This document shows positions 50,101-56,427 of a stretch of DNA of 64,000 bases, in pieces. Positions within the stretch are counted from its first letter, which is position 1; each line of letters begins with the position of its first letter. Source of the stretch: Meandrina meandrites (Eukaryota; Cnidaria; Anthozoa; Scleractinia; Meandrinidae); the NCBI GenBank assembly GCA_963693305.1, contig OY855904.1:15278996-15342995 (forward strand), read 5' to 3'. The notes under the pieces are model-generated. The model had not been told where the DNA came from and did not search any database. It was given only the letters and a program-made list of their open reading frames with translations. The translations under genes and the position numbers were made by a program.

Positions 50101-53100
50101 AAGCTTAAACTTTGCACATTTTCGCTTGAATTTCACCTTGGCCAGTTTGTTCGGTCGTTTTATAAACTTTTAGCGATAACATGAATGGCATTGAGCGGAT
50201 TTTTGAGCGTTTTACACGGGCGTCGTTACCAGCCGGTTCGTTCATGACGTACGATAAGCAAGTTACGAAACTACGACTGTAAGCGTAATTTGTCACCCAT
50301 GATATTAAAAGGTAACCAAATGGTATACTCGTGAAATTCGGAAATAATTTCACTTGCGTTTTGTCAAAATTCTAATAATTTCCCTCGCCTGAAGGTTCGG
50401 GGAATTATTAGGAACTTTGACAAAACGCTCGTGAAATTATTTCTTAATTTCACTCGTCACCATTTGATTACCCATACTAATCAGGTACATTTAAATTGAA
50501 ACATTGCTTTATAGTGATTTTTCTAACTAAAAATCTCAGTTTGATTACTGACTTCCATCTTGTTAAATTCAGTGAAACTTCAGTGTTTGAGTTCCTACAA
50601 TTGTAGTGCACTGCGAGCTTTGTACTCATCTGTGATATTTTTCTGTGATGTTATTGCCCTTGCTTGGTAGCAAACAGAGATCCCTGAATTGTTCTTCATT
50701 GTCTTACATTTAGGTCAACTTGATCGCAATTACATGAACATGATTAAACTAGATCTGAGATTATATTCCTGAAATAAGTCAATATTTTAAATTAAAATTA
50801 TAGCTTGCTCGGATCTGTTACCCTGGCTATCTAAGATCCTCTCTCGAAATAAATAATTTTCAGTTACTGATGCGGTTGCAAAACATTTCTCGTAAAGTTA
50901 GTCTTGACAGTTTATAGCCGAGGTAAATTATTCATTCTTTATAATTGTGCCGCTGTTCTTTTTATGTTTCAGTTGTTGCGGCATCAAGACCCAATGTTGG
51001 GAGACTGTGATGGCGTACAGGGACCATGTCCATTCTCACAGATTGGCTGCTCTAAAACTGAGGTATAGGCATTGTTTCAATAAAGAGACCCACGCATTAC
51101 TAATACGTATGGGTAATCAGATGCTGGCGAGGGAAATTAGGAAATAATTTCACTTGCTTTTTGTCAAAATTCTAATAATTTCCCGAGCCTTCAGGCTTGG
51201 GAAATTATTAGAATTTTGACAAAATGCAAGTGAAATTATTTTCTAATTTCGCGAGTATATAATTTTAATACTTTTTAATATCATGAGTGACAAATTACCC
51301 TTACCGGCCGAAAACGACGCCCGTGTAAAACGCTCAGAAAGCCACTCGATGGCATTTATGCTATCGCTAAAAGTTTATAACACGATTAAACAAACTGGCC
51401 AATAAAAATTCAAGCGAAAAATTAATGTACAAATTTTGAGCGTTAACATCCCGTACGCCATCTTGGCACTGAGACAAGGGAAACGTTGCCATGGCAATTT
51501 TATAATTTCACATGTGAAATTATAAATAACCGCTTAAATTTCGCGCCAAAATTTAGGAGTAATTTGTCACCCATGATATTATCACAGTAATTATCCGGAC
51601 AAATGACAACAAGTGGAAACAACCCAAAGCATGTAGCAGGTGTCAAGTGCTTGAAACGCAAGCCAAGTAAAGGCAAAATGAAATGAAACACATGTACATA
51701 ATACACATGTCACGGTTTAAGGTGGCCCGTGGCTATTCCTGGGAACGGAGGTAATCTTTTCTAAGTCGAATTTTGGACGTGTAAACCTCTACCGATTTTT
51801 CCCAGGTGCTTAATAATCTTGAGAACGCGGCAAGTTGGAATAAGTTACTGTAACAAGAGCGTTTTCAAAGCGCTCCAAAATGGAAGACGAGAAGAAGCTA
51901 TCTTGCCGAGCCAAATTCGACGAGTTTCATCGAGACTAGACACACGAAACTAAATAAAGCTGTTTGCATATATGCTGAATTTTCTCATACCTAAAAATAA
52001 AAGAAAAAAATCGGCAGATTTTTTTTAATTCGAAATATATTTTAACAAAAGATTTCAAAATTCACAATTTACGCACCGTAAACCTCTTCTGCTTCATTTG
52101 TTTACAACTTTTGTCAGGAGTTTCCGATCTGTCTAGACTTTTCAGCAACCTTTTAGCTGGTATTGGCCATGTTCTAAACGAGCAGGGGACTGGGTATGAA
52201 CATATTTTTTCTTGTTACGAACATTCAATATCGATCGAATTGAAAATGGGGCATGTCATCTGAAAGAGCATCCAAAAATTAGTAAATTTACCAAATTTGA
52301 TGGTCATTGGTTTAAACGCAAAGGCATGGTACACTTTTCAAATAAGAGAGCTTAGTATGGATTGGAAGAGGCCTGTCCCTCCAATCCATACTAAGCGTAC
52401 TTTGCCTTTGGGTTTAAACCAATAACCGTCAAATTAGGTGAATTTAGTAATTTTTGGATGCTCTTTCAGATGACTTGCCCCATTTTTCAATTCTATTAAT
52501 ATTGAATGTTTGTACCAAAGAGAAAATATGTCCGTATCCAGTCCCCTGCTCGTTTAGAACATGGCTAATTAAGCTTTCAAGTATTTCATGGGATCTTAGC
52601 ATTACTTAAGAGGCCCTGCCAGGGGGGTGTCCCAGGTCGCTTGTCGGAATTTTAAAATGTCTCGTGTCGGCGTTTTGTCAAGGCTACACAATGCTGTCGG
52701 AAATTTAGCGACATACATTTGGCTTCGTCAGTCGTTTGTCGCTATTTCGTTTGAGCGCTGTCGCTACTTTTTGGCCCATGTCGCTTGTCGGAATTTACCC
52801 TGGCAGGGCCTCACTTAAGCGTTGTTGTAACAGCTCCCAAAAATACGCAAGCATAACATTTTGAAGCAAAACTTCTACAGTCAACTGTGCAGCAATTTCT
52901 ACCCAGCCGATTTCGTTGAAACTTGCTCACATTAAAACTTGGATAATTTGAACTTGTTGTCATAAATTAGAAAATAATCTGTTGTCGCGTTTGGAAAATA
53001 TTGGCGTTTTTTTTTCTTCTTAAATTGATCTTCTTAAAAGCGCTAATATCTCGTGATCGATTATTTTGTTCGCCCTAAAGTTGAAAGCTTTATAAAATTT

Positions 53101-56100
53101 GAACATTTGTTGTTTCGATTGCCAAAAATCAGAGGAATCGATTAAGATTTACATGCCCAAAATTCGATTTAGAAAAGATCACCTCCGTTCCCAAAAATAG
53201 CCGCGGGCCACCTTAATTAACCAACCCACCTTTCCCTAAGCGATATGAATATTGCTACGTGTGGACTGGAAGGATATACCACTCACAAATTAGATAAATT
53301 AACTTGTGTAGAAGTAGCAAGACTTCCTTTTTTCCCAATACGGATCAGAATTTCCCCTCAATGTTTTGATACGTCTCTCTTATAATTCACCTTGAGAATT
53401 TGGTTTTACATGCAAGACATTCTATTTGCTCTTTTTCATGAACAACTTGGTTTGTCTGCTTTGTAAGCTACATATGCTTTGTCTTGACTTATTTTTCCCT
53501 ATGATTGCTGTGTCTAATCTCTTTTTGAGTTAAGTACATGTTTACCTTAAAATGATCATTAAATACATGTGATGTTGGTCCTCTGCTACCCAGTCACAAC
53601 ATAGTGTCTATTGTTATCATGGCTCAGCTTAACGATTTCTGTACGAGCTTCCTATCTGACTGCATCTCAGCCTACAGAAAATTCTTCAGCTGTGAAACCG
53701 CGCTGCTCAAACTCACGGATGACTGGAAGACGAGCAGAGACGAAAAAGAACTTGTAGCGGTAGTATCAATGGACTTGTCGAAAGCATTTGACACCATTCC
53801 ACATGGGCTTCTATTAGCAAAACTGAAGGCGTACGGGTTGAGTGCGAGTAGCATTAAGCTGTTCGAAGACTATTTGTCTGGTAGAAAACAGAGAGTGAAG
53901 ATTGGTGACGAATTCTCTGGTTGGAGGACAGTCAAGAGGGGTGTACCCCAAGGAAGTGTATTAGGGCCAACGTTTTTCAATATTTTCATTAATGATTTAT
54001 TCTATCACATCGAGGGCGTAAAGCTTCATGCTTATGCTGATGATGAACAACTGTACGATTCGGACACTGACCCTGCAGCACTGGATAGGCGGATAATGTA
54101 TAACGTTGGCATTGCAAACGAATGGTACAGGAACAATGGCATGCTAGTTAATCCCAGCAAACATCAAGCCATGATAATGGGGAAAACTGACTATGTCTTT
54201 TCCTTTCCAGTGAAGAATTCAATTGATCTATTTGGAATGACTGTGGATAACGAACTCTGCTTTGATGAACATATATCCAATGTGTGTAAAAAGATAAATA
54301 ATCAGCTTAATGTTATGATACGGTTCCGTAAGCTCTTTCCGGCAGGTACACTGCTACGCCTTTATAAAGCTTTTGTACTTCCGCACTTCTTTTACTGCGG
54401 GCCCGTATGGCATTTCTGTAGCGCTCGAAATCGTGACAAGCTAGAGACGCTAAATAAAAGAATACTTAGGGCTATCTTAGATGACAGAGACTCCAATTAC
54501 GATGAACTTCTGCAGCAGATAGGTAGTGTAACCCTCAGTGACAGGCGGATTCACAGCATGCTCATCATTATATTTAAATGCCTGCATTTGCAAGAGTACC
54601 CGCAGTATTTAAAAGATCTTTTCACCCTGCGATCTGTAACTTACTGCCTAAGGGGAAGTGATATTCTTCATTTAAGGAAGCCGTCTTCTACAACATACGG
54701 ACTAAAATCCTTCAGCTATTTTGCTGCAAAGACTTGGAACTCATTACCAGAAATTATAAAAACTGCGACATCACTAAATGACTTCATTACAGCAATCCGA
54801 CAATGTACTTTTAGCTAAGACTTTTTATCATTGGGGAGGGGGTGTATAGAACAAACTTTGTAAATTTGAATTTTTAAATAGTTTTAATGTGTAAGTAGTT
54901 AACGGATATAATAATATTGTTATAATAATATTGTTGTCTATAGTATTATAGTATAATAATATTGTTATCTGATATGTTACGGATATAATAATATTGTTAA
55001 TATTGTTACTTATTTTATTTTTATTTTAATATATATTTCATTTGTTTCTCGAAGAAACTAGCTTGTCTTAGCTATATTAAATTCGAGGATAAATAAAGTT
55101 TTATGTTATGTTATGCAAACGCCTTTTTGTTCATTAGAGAATGCCTTAATTTTAATGCCGTAACAGAAATCTGTGGAGTCTTTTTTCATTGTACGCTTTT
55201 CTGTGACAGGTCCTCAGCCATAGCCAAAAGAAAGAGCACCTGGAGCAAGAAAACACTTACCACACCACCCTAGCTCTACACCATGCTCTGCGAGTGAGCA
55301 GAGAATTGGAAGCACTTTTGATGCACGAGCCTAGAATTGTGTCGAGAAGCCCGCATATCTTTACAAACTACGACGGTGTGATTGCAGATCTGCTCGCTCA
55401 AGTTCAAACCCATGCATGTGAAACCAGGGACCTGCGCGAAAATAGCCGAGAACACGGCGAAAGGATCACCGCTCTGGAGAGGAAACTTGCCTCATCTAAT
55501 GCGTTAGGTACAACTCCTTATGCCAGGGTGTCTGGTAATTCCAGTGGTGAAGCACAAAACCCACAGCTTACACGAAGGGTTACCAACCTTGAGGGTCTAG
55601 TGGTAGAGAATAATCGTACCAACCAGGAGAGTGTCAGGATGCAGGAACGAAGGATCGAATCCATTGAGCACACTCTGGCTGATTTAGAGGAGTACGTGAG
55701 GCAACAGGAATTCTCAGGTTACGACGGCCGGCTACTGTGGAAGATTTCTGATTATGCTCGGAGAAAAAACGACGCGGTTACTGGGCAACAGGTGTCCTTC
55801 TACAGCCCGTGTTTCTACACCAGTCGCTATGGATACAAAATGTGTGCACGCCTCTATTTAAACGGCGATGACATGGGCCGAGGCACACACATCTCGATCT
55901 TCTTCGTTGTCATGCGCGGTGAGAATGATGCAATACTCCTTTGGCCATTCAAACCCATGGTCACCTTCATATTGGTGGACCAAGACAACTCGGAACACGT
56001 GATCGATGCCCCAGAGCTCGTCTCTTGCCACAAACCAAGAAGTGAAGCCTATATTGCTAGTGGACGACCGATGTTCTGTTCGCTATCTGAACTTAACAAC

Positions 56101-56163
56101 CATGCGTATGTTCGGAACGACACGATGTTTCTGTGGATTGTGGTGGATACCACGAATTTATAA
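23570..56163 (+). CDS. TRAF: TRAF-family signalling adaptor, eight-exon gene model
   Basis: Proposed join: 23570-23668, 35097-35323, 39570-39627, 46801-46905, 48906-49070, 49733-49810, 50973-51062, 55210-56163. The sum is 1776 nt, in frame throughout, 591 residues. Order of domains: Ala/Pro-rich leader (1-33), spacer, RING (80-120, C-x2-C-x11-C-x-H-x2-C-x2-C-x13-C-x2-D, the form used by TRAFs), TRAF-type zinc fingers (about 129-274), coiled coil (about 275-442), MATH/TRAF-C (about 443-591). By family: a cytosolic trimer that binds TNF-receptor or Toll/IL-1 pathway tails through MATH and can ubiquitinate through RING. The MATH sequence looks closest to the TRAF2/3/5 group. Exon 1 is the least certain; without it, translation could start at the ATG at 35178. 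Confidence 0.85.
23690..24254. other. Start of TRAF intron 1, no features
   Basis: T-rich sequence; the frame at 23895-24242 is hydrophobic only because of the T bias and has no domain. Confidence 0.5.
24255..24450 (+). repeat. 48-bp minisatellite, four copies
   Basis: GAGTATGGCCCGGAGAGCCA units start at 24255, 24303, 24351 and 24401 (48, 48 and 50 bp apart), each ending in a T run. It creates overlapping minus-strand pseudo-frames with repeated [14 protein letters not shown] strings. Confidence 0.95.
24451..26089. other. Intron 1 DNA, no gene seen
   Basis: A phrase around TTGACAGATGGTTGGCAGAC at 24750 recurs as TTGACAGATGGTTGACAGAC at 25740, so part of this stretch may be a decayed repeat. 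No coding domain found on either strand. Confidence 0.45.
26090..28191 (-). mobile_element. L1 retrotransposon (Tx1-like), 5'-truncated
   Basis: Minus-strand ORF2 fragments covering the RT catalytic loop to the C-terminal zinc-binding region, then about 0.4 kb of 3' untranslated sequence and a poly-A tail (T15 at 26090 on the plus strand). The 5' end lies at about 28191, inside the RT domain, where sequence shared with 51851 begins. Typical 5' truncation of L1 by target-primed reverse transcription. Confidence 0.9.
26521..27591 (-). pseudogene. L1 ORF2 C-terminal part
   Basis: A 356-residue frame: [12 protein letters not shown] region, then the zinc-binding motif C-x2-C-x7-H-x4-C ([20 protein letters not shown]) found in the C-terminus of L1-type ORF2, ending KKWVLIPI-like. 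Its ATG is accidental: the frame is separated from the upstream RT frame by a one-base deletion at about 27590 inside the conserved SLRLAWIKR-like motif. Confidence 0.88.
27588..28259 (-). pseudogene. L1 ORF2 RT fragment with YADD loop
   Basis: From the truncation point the frame reads [20 protein letters not shown], containing the catalytic YADD, hits an in-frame TAA at 28068-28070, then continues in the same frame through [13 protein letters not shown] and the RT thumb to the stop at 27588. The portion above about 28191 belongs to the adjoining repeat, not to L1. It has one nonsense change and one frameshift (at its end), so it is dead. Confidence 0.85.
28192..28640 (+). repeat. Partial copy of the TTAA-type element found at 51721-53212
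   Basis: GTAACAAGAGTATTTTCAAA onward matches 51851 onward at high identity, with AACCTCT(A/T)CTGCTTCATTTG shared. It lacks the two insertions present in the 52-kb copy, and so shows their empty sites. Left end lost at the L1 junction; right end lost near 28640. Confidence 0.8.
28657..29250 (+). repeat. Dispersed 0.6-kb repeat, copy 1
   Basis: Near-identical to 41837-42487, except for a ~55-bp gap around 29192. Both hold the same 68-codon frame (28698-28904), whose start reads [20 protein letters not shown]; because the DNA itself is almost unchanged, this is not evidence of coding function. Confidence 0.92.
29400..29490. repeat. Short AGCCTGTGAACAGGCTCTC-type palindrome repeat
   Basis: AGCCTGTGAACAGGCTCTC and GGGAGCCTGCTCGCAGGC face each other within 80 bp. 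A tRNA-like A-box phrase (TAGCTCAGTGGTAGA on the minus strand, about 29318) lies just before it. Confidence 0.45.
29794..31465. mobile_element. TTAA-target DNA element nested in the outer one
   Basis: Left end GGTTACCGTATACCTTC and right end GAAGGTATACGGTAACC are perfect inverted complements, each flanked by TTAA (29790-29793 and 31466-31469). The mirrored arm of the outer element has a single TTAA at the matching point, giving the empty site. TTAA duplication fits piggyBac or Kolobok families. The interior carries a Penelope fragment and no transposase was recognised. Confidence 0.85.
30312..30665 (-). pseudogene. Penelope-like RT fragment with internal deletion
   Basis: Within a 194-codon minus frame, the last ~100 residues contain [20 protein letters not shown] and, after a gap where about 60-80 residues are usually present, [20 protein letters not shown] and [17 protein letters not shown], all typical of Penelope RT. 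The upstream half of the frame is not RT-like. It is carried inside the TTAA element. Confidence 0.75.
33129..33331 (+). repeat. 203-bp MITE with 6-bp target duplication, copy 1
   Basis: Ends GAGGCCCTGCCAGG and CCTGGCAGGGCCTC are perfect inverted complements. TAGAAT flanks it on both sides (33123-33128, 33332-33337). It differs from copy 2 at 52610-52812 by about five bases. Confidence 0.93.
33503..34541. repeat. Inverted-repeat element or MITE pair, 40-bp arms
   Basis: TTCCAGAAAATATCCATACC plus CCCACCACGGAGGGAATT at left is mirrored at 34497-34541 with few mismatches. Next to each arm are G-rich GGAAATTCCGGAG phrases. The ~0.7-kb centre (33640-34370) is unlike the rest and holds a 112-codon minus-strand frame (33784-34122) with no recognised domain. 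Confidence 0.65.
34572..34850 (-). pseudogene. L1 (Tx1-like) ORF2 fragment
   Basis: [20 protein letters not shown] and [20 protein letters not shown] match the region between RT and zinc-binding motif seen in the 26-kb L1 (there [19 protein letters not shown] and [12 protein letters not shown]). Both ends are truncated; it lies just before TRAF exon 2. Confidence 0.75.
35097..35323 (+). CDS. TRAF: TRAF exon 2: linker and main part of RING
   Basis: Acceptor TTGTTTTTCAG; donor GTAAGT after a split Leu codon (phase 2). The 75 whole codons end with the RING core: [20 protein letters not shown] and [10 protein letters not shown]. Cys and His are at protein residues 80, 83, 95, 97, 100 and 103. 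The upstream 44 residues (such as [20 protein letters not shown]) form an N-terminal linker. A second possible acceptor at 35200 and an in-frame ATG at 35178 give alternatives. Confidence 0.82.
35831..35852 (+). repeat. Short AAT microsatellite
   Basis: (AAT)7-like run in TRAF intron 2. Confidence 0.8.
36605..36989. repeat. MITE with TTTAAAGGGGACTTTGTCAC-like ends
   Basis: Left end TTTAAAGGAGCTCTGTCACG and right end CGTGACAAAGTCCCCTTTAAA are imperfect inverted complements about 385 bp apart; TTAA may be the target. Confidence 0.6.
37150..37665. repeat. Repeat with GGATCCAGG ends and G/C runs
   Basis: ACGGATCCAGGAATTTTTGA at left and CCCCCTGGATCTGCCACTGG at right are roughly inverted. The inside has G runs at 37177 and 37243 and a C run at 37301. 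Probably a decayed MITE. Confidence 0.45.
38140..38880 (+). repeat. Degenerate ~200-240-bp tandem array in intron 2
   Basis: A block with AAGAGTCAT...TAAATTTTAG.TCAAAATGTGTA...GAATGTATGGGCA recurs around 38140, 38330, 38545 and 38760, with a lone relic at about 39365. Copies are roughly 70-80% alike by eye. Confidence 0.7.
39570..39627 (+). CDS. TRAF: TRAF exon 3: end of RING
   Basis: A 58-nt exon: acceptor TTTTTTTGTCAG, donor GTAAGA. Its first base completes the Leu codon of exon 2. It encodes [19 protein letters not shown], whose C-V-L-D supplies the last metal pair of the RING (Cys 117, Asp 120), as in TRAF RINGs with C-x2-D. It is too short to be found as an open frame but fits length, phase and motif on both sides. 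Confidence 0.82.
39946..40130 (+). repeat. tRNA-derived SINE
   Basis: ATGGTCAGTGGGCTGGACT (A-box-like) and GGTTCAAGCCC (B box), then TTGTGTTCTTGGGCAAGA, a phrase shared with the SINE at 59953-60247, and a tail CCTTTTTTAAAAAAAA. Confidence 0.75.
40168..40670. repeat. 503-bp hAT-like MITE with CAGGGTTGGA ends
   Basis: Ends CAGGGTTGGA and TCCAACCCTG (last ten bases partly diverged as TTTCCAACCCTG). CTGTA flanks both sides (40163-40167, 40671-40675). CAGGG-type ends suggest hAT; a 5-bp duplication would fit the hAT5 group. Rich in CTCGCCCA/TGGGCGAG phrases. Confidence 0.75.
40680..41836. other. TRAF intron 3, no features
   Basis: Nothing supported; the frame at 41094-41357 has no domain. Confidence 0.4.
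41837..42487 (+). repeat. Dispersed 0.6-kb repeat, copy 2
   Basis: See 28657-29250. This copy has the extra ~55 bp (42361-42418) missing from copy 1, so it is closer to full length. No clear terminal repeats or target duplication seen. Confidence 0.92.
42490..44030. other. TRAF intron 3, no features
   Basis: A retroposon-like tail AATAAAGTTGATTGATTGAT lies at about 42678. Nothing else recognised. Confidence 0.4.
44035..44247 (-). other. Small unrecognised minus-strand frame
   Basis: 70 codons, [20 protein letters not shown] through [20 protein letters not shown], helix-prone, stop at 44035. No family recognised; it lies inside TRAF intron 3 on the opposite strand. Could be a nested exon or chance. 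Confidence 0.2.
45340..46300 (-). mobile_element. L1 (Tx1-like) 3' fragment
   Basis: ORF2 C-terminus plus about 270 bp of 3' sequence, ending near a TA-dinucleotide run at 45336-45353. Confidence 0.8.
45619..46233 (-). pseudogene. L1 ORF2 C-terminal zinc-binding region
   Basis: 204 codons. [20 protein letters not shown] then [20 protein letters not shown] give the C-x2-C-x7-H-x4-C motif, followed by [10 protein letters not shown], as in the 26-kb L1 but clearly a different copy or subfamily (low identity by eye). RT is absent, so this is a 5'-truncated relic in TRAF intron 3. Confidence 0.85.
46801..46905 (+). CDS. TRAF: TRAF exon 4: first TRAF-type zinc finger
   Basis: 105 nt, phase 0 both ends; acceptor TATGTCTTTAG, donor GTGAAT. 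Encodes 35 residues starting [20 protein letters not shown], then [14 protein letters not shown]. The VFPDN..RRE start is the standard TRAF sequence after the RING, and HC...GC.W.GE..HLE begins the first zinc finger, which is completed by exon 5. Confidence 0.9.
46961..47150. repeat. Foldback MITE, TGGTATATTGGAGGATAATG arms
   Basis: Arms at 46991 and 47105 are near-perfect complements, extended by AATAAACCCCTTC / GGGGTTTATT outside. A related half is at 60790-60850. Confidence 0.8.
47200..48420. other. TRAF intron 4, no gene seen
   Basis: GTCCAATGAGCGCGCGCGGA at 47433 matches a repeat at 60918. A TCATTA microsatellite lies at 47828-47860. The 147-codon minus frame (47206-47649) overlaps repeat sequence and has no domain. 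Confidence 0.45.
48430..48600 (+). repeat. CCTAACTGGC short repeats
   Basis: CCTAACTGGC(T/A)CTAAGCCTG at 48466 and 48508 and ACCTAACTGGC at 48580 and 48361; loosely spaced. Confidence 0.5.
48906..49070 (+). CDS. TRAF: TRAF exon 5: TRAF-type zinc fingers
   Basis: 165 nt, phase 0; acceptor TTTCATTTCAG, donor GTAGCA. 55 residues: [33 protein letters not shown] gives repeated C-x6-C-x4-C..H..C pattern and [14 protein letters not shown] begins the next finger. This is the most conserved zinc-finger part of the protein and anchors the family call. Confidence 0.93.
49155..49320 (+). repeat. Dispersed repeat, copy 2
   Basis: Matches 18525-18650: TTTTTAGTGCAGAATGCACT, then GTCGTCC and an expanded ATTA run (49258-49310). 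Confidence 0.6.
49733..49810 (+). CDS. TRAF: TRAF exon 6: zinc-finger segment
   Basis: 78 nt, phase 0; acceptor TTTGTTTTCAG, donor GTAAAA. Encodes 26 residues [20 protein letters not shown] plus GIARAK, a C-x6-C-x2-C half-finger homologous in place to 8629-8703. Confidence 0.9.
49955..50476 (+). repeat. Composite MITE, copy 1 (intron 6)
   Basis: Part one has inverted ends ATCATGGGTGACAAATTAC (49955) and GTAATTTGTCACCCATGAT (to about 50303). Part two is a hairpin of GGAAATAATTTCACTTGCGT and its complement, ending GATTACCCATAC. The same two-part arrangement, inverted, occurs at 51107-51576. Confidence 0.85.
50480..50972. other. TRAF intron 6, remaining sequence
   Basis: No repeat or coding feature recognised. 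Confidence 0.4.
50973..51062 (+). CDS. TRAF: TRAF exon 7: last zinc-finger exon
   Basis: 90 nt, phase 0 at both ends; acceptor TTTATGTTTCAG, donor GTATAG. Encodes [20 protein letters not shown] then [10 protein letters not shown]. Corresponds to 9606-9686 in the upstream paralogue. Because it is symmetric, skipping keeps the frame and removes only 30 residues. It is bracketed by inverted repeats. Confidence 0.9.
51107..51576 (-). repeat. Composite MITE, copy 2 inverted (intron 7)
   Basis: Reverse-complement arrangement of 49955-50476: hairpin first (GTATGGGTAATCAG start), then the TIR part with TGCCATGGCAATTTTATAAT and AATTTCACATGTGAAATT, ending GTCACCCATGAT. It starts only 45 bp after the exon 7 donor. 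Confidence 0.85.
52166..52565. repeat. 400-bp foldback MITE nested in the TTAA element
   Basis: GCCATGTTCTAAACGAGCAG and CTGCTCGTTTAGAACATGGC are perfect complements; homology of the arms continues for over 150 bp on each side. The empty site is visible near 28495-28506 (GATATTAAGCTTTC). Confidence 0.88.
52610..52812 (+). repeat. 203-bp MITE with 6-bp target duplication, copy 2
   Basis: Same ends as 33129-33331; ACTTAA on both sides (52604-52609, 52813-52818). The empty site ATTACTTAAGCG exists at 28535-28545. Confidence 0.95.
53575..55118 (+). mobile_element. CR1-like non-LTR retrotransposon, 5'-truncated
   Basis: An intact RT-containing frame followed by about 280 bp of 3' sequence with AATATTGTTA repeats and a terminal TTATGTTATGTTATG short-repeat tail, typical for CR1/L2/Rex-type elements. 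The endonuclease half is missing. Inserted in TRAF intron 7, sense orientation. Confidence 0.82.
53604..54818 (+). CDS. Reverse transcriptase of CR1-like element
   Basis: 404 codons without a break. Motif [17 protein letters not shown] (Asp 57), motif [21 protein letters not shown] (113 onward), motif [11 protein letters not shown] (YADD 144-147), then the thumb [17 protein letters not shown] and the [13 protein letters not shown] region, and the usual C-terminus ([15 protein letters not shown]). RT begins at the ETALLKL motif, so fingers and endonuclease are lacking; the N-terminal ATG is accidental. Probably inactive through truncation, but young as no stops have accumulated. CR1 versus Jockey is not resolved. 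Confidence 0.9.
   Translation: MSIVIMAQLNDFCTSFLSDCISAYRKFFSCETALLKLTDDWKTSRDEKELVAVVSMDLSKAFDTIPHGLLLAKLKAYGLSASSIKLFEDYLSGRKQRVKIGDEFSGWRTVKRGVPQGSVLGPTFFNIFINDLFYHIEGVKLHAYADDEQLYDSDTDPAALDRRIMYNVGIANEWYRNNGMLVNPSKHQAMIMGKTDYVFSFPVKNSIDLFGMTVDNELCFDEHISNVCKKINNQLNVMIRFRKLFPAGTLLRLYKAFVLPHFFYCGPVWHFCSARNRDKLETLNKRILRAILDDRDSNYDELLQQIGSVTLSDRRIHSMLIIIFKCLHLQEYPQYLKDLFTLRSVTYCLRGSDILHLRKPSSTTYGLKSFSYFAAKTWNSLPEIIKTATSLNDFITAIRQCTFS
55210..56163 (+). CDS. TRAF: TRAF exon 8: coiled coil and MATH/TRAF-C domain
   Basis: Acceptor CTGTGACAG; starts in phase 0 with [20 protein letters not shown] and stops at TAA 56161-56163; 317 residues. Residues 1-168 of the exon are heptad-rich ([36 protein letters not shown]). 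The MATH domain follows: [69 protein letters not shown], and ending [14 protein letters not shown]. These strings are close to vertebrate TRAF2/3/5 TRAF-C. By family, it trimerises and binds receptor tails. An internal ATG at 55294 is not the start. Confidence 0.95.
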   Translation, partial: VLSHSQKKEHLEQENTYHTTLALHHALRVSRELEALLMHEPRIVSRSPHIFTNYDGVIADLLAQVQTHACETRDLRENSREHGERITALERKLASSNALGTTPYARVSGNSSGEAQNPQLTRRVTNLEGLVVENNRTNQESVRMQERRIESIEHTLADLEEYVRQQEFSGYDGRLLWKISDYARRKNDAVTGQQVSFYSPCFYTSRYGYKMCARLYLNGDDMGRGTHISIFFVVMRGENDAILLWPFKPMVTFILVDQDNSEHVIDAPELVSCHKPRSEAYIASGRPMFCSLSELNNHAYVRNDTMFLWIVVDTTNL

Positions 56164-56427
56164 TGCAATGCACCTTTCAGTAGACACGTTGAATGACGGT
56201 ACAATGTTTTTTTCCTACTTAAAGGTACCTACAGCTTCAATGGTGTAAGTTTACGTTTGGAGTTGTGAAAGATGTGAAATGTTCGGGAATCATATATTTC
56301 GAGTGTATTTGACTGCCGTAAGCTGTGTTCACCTTAAACCCAAAACATGTTTCATCTAAATATGTTTGTCAATGCATTGTTTACATCAGACTGATATCAA
56401 TAGGCCATTTTCGTATTCTCGGTTTTC
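56164..56427 (+). other. Probable start of TRAF 3' untranslated region
   Basis: No coding signal. The nearest AATAAA on this strand is at about 56723; no closer polyadenylation hexamer was seen. Confidence 0.4.

Larger units (their letters stand above)
51721..53212. mobile_element. TTAA-target DNA element with ~60-bp ends, carrying two insertions
   Basis: Left end GGTGGCCCGTGGCTATT...GGAACGGAGGT and right end ACCTCCGTTCC...AATAGCCGCGGGCCACC are inverted complements over about 60 bp. TTAA flanks both (51717-51720, 53213-53216). No transposase recognised. Two younger insertions lie inside at 52166-52565 and 52610-52812; the copy at 28192 lacks both. Confidence 0.88.
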
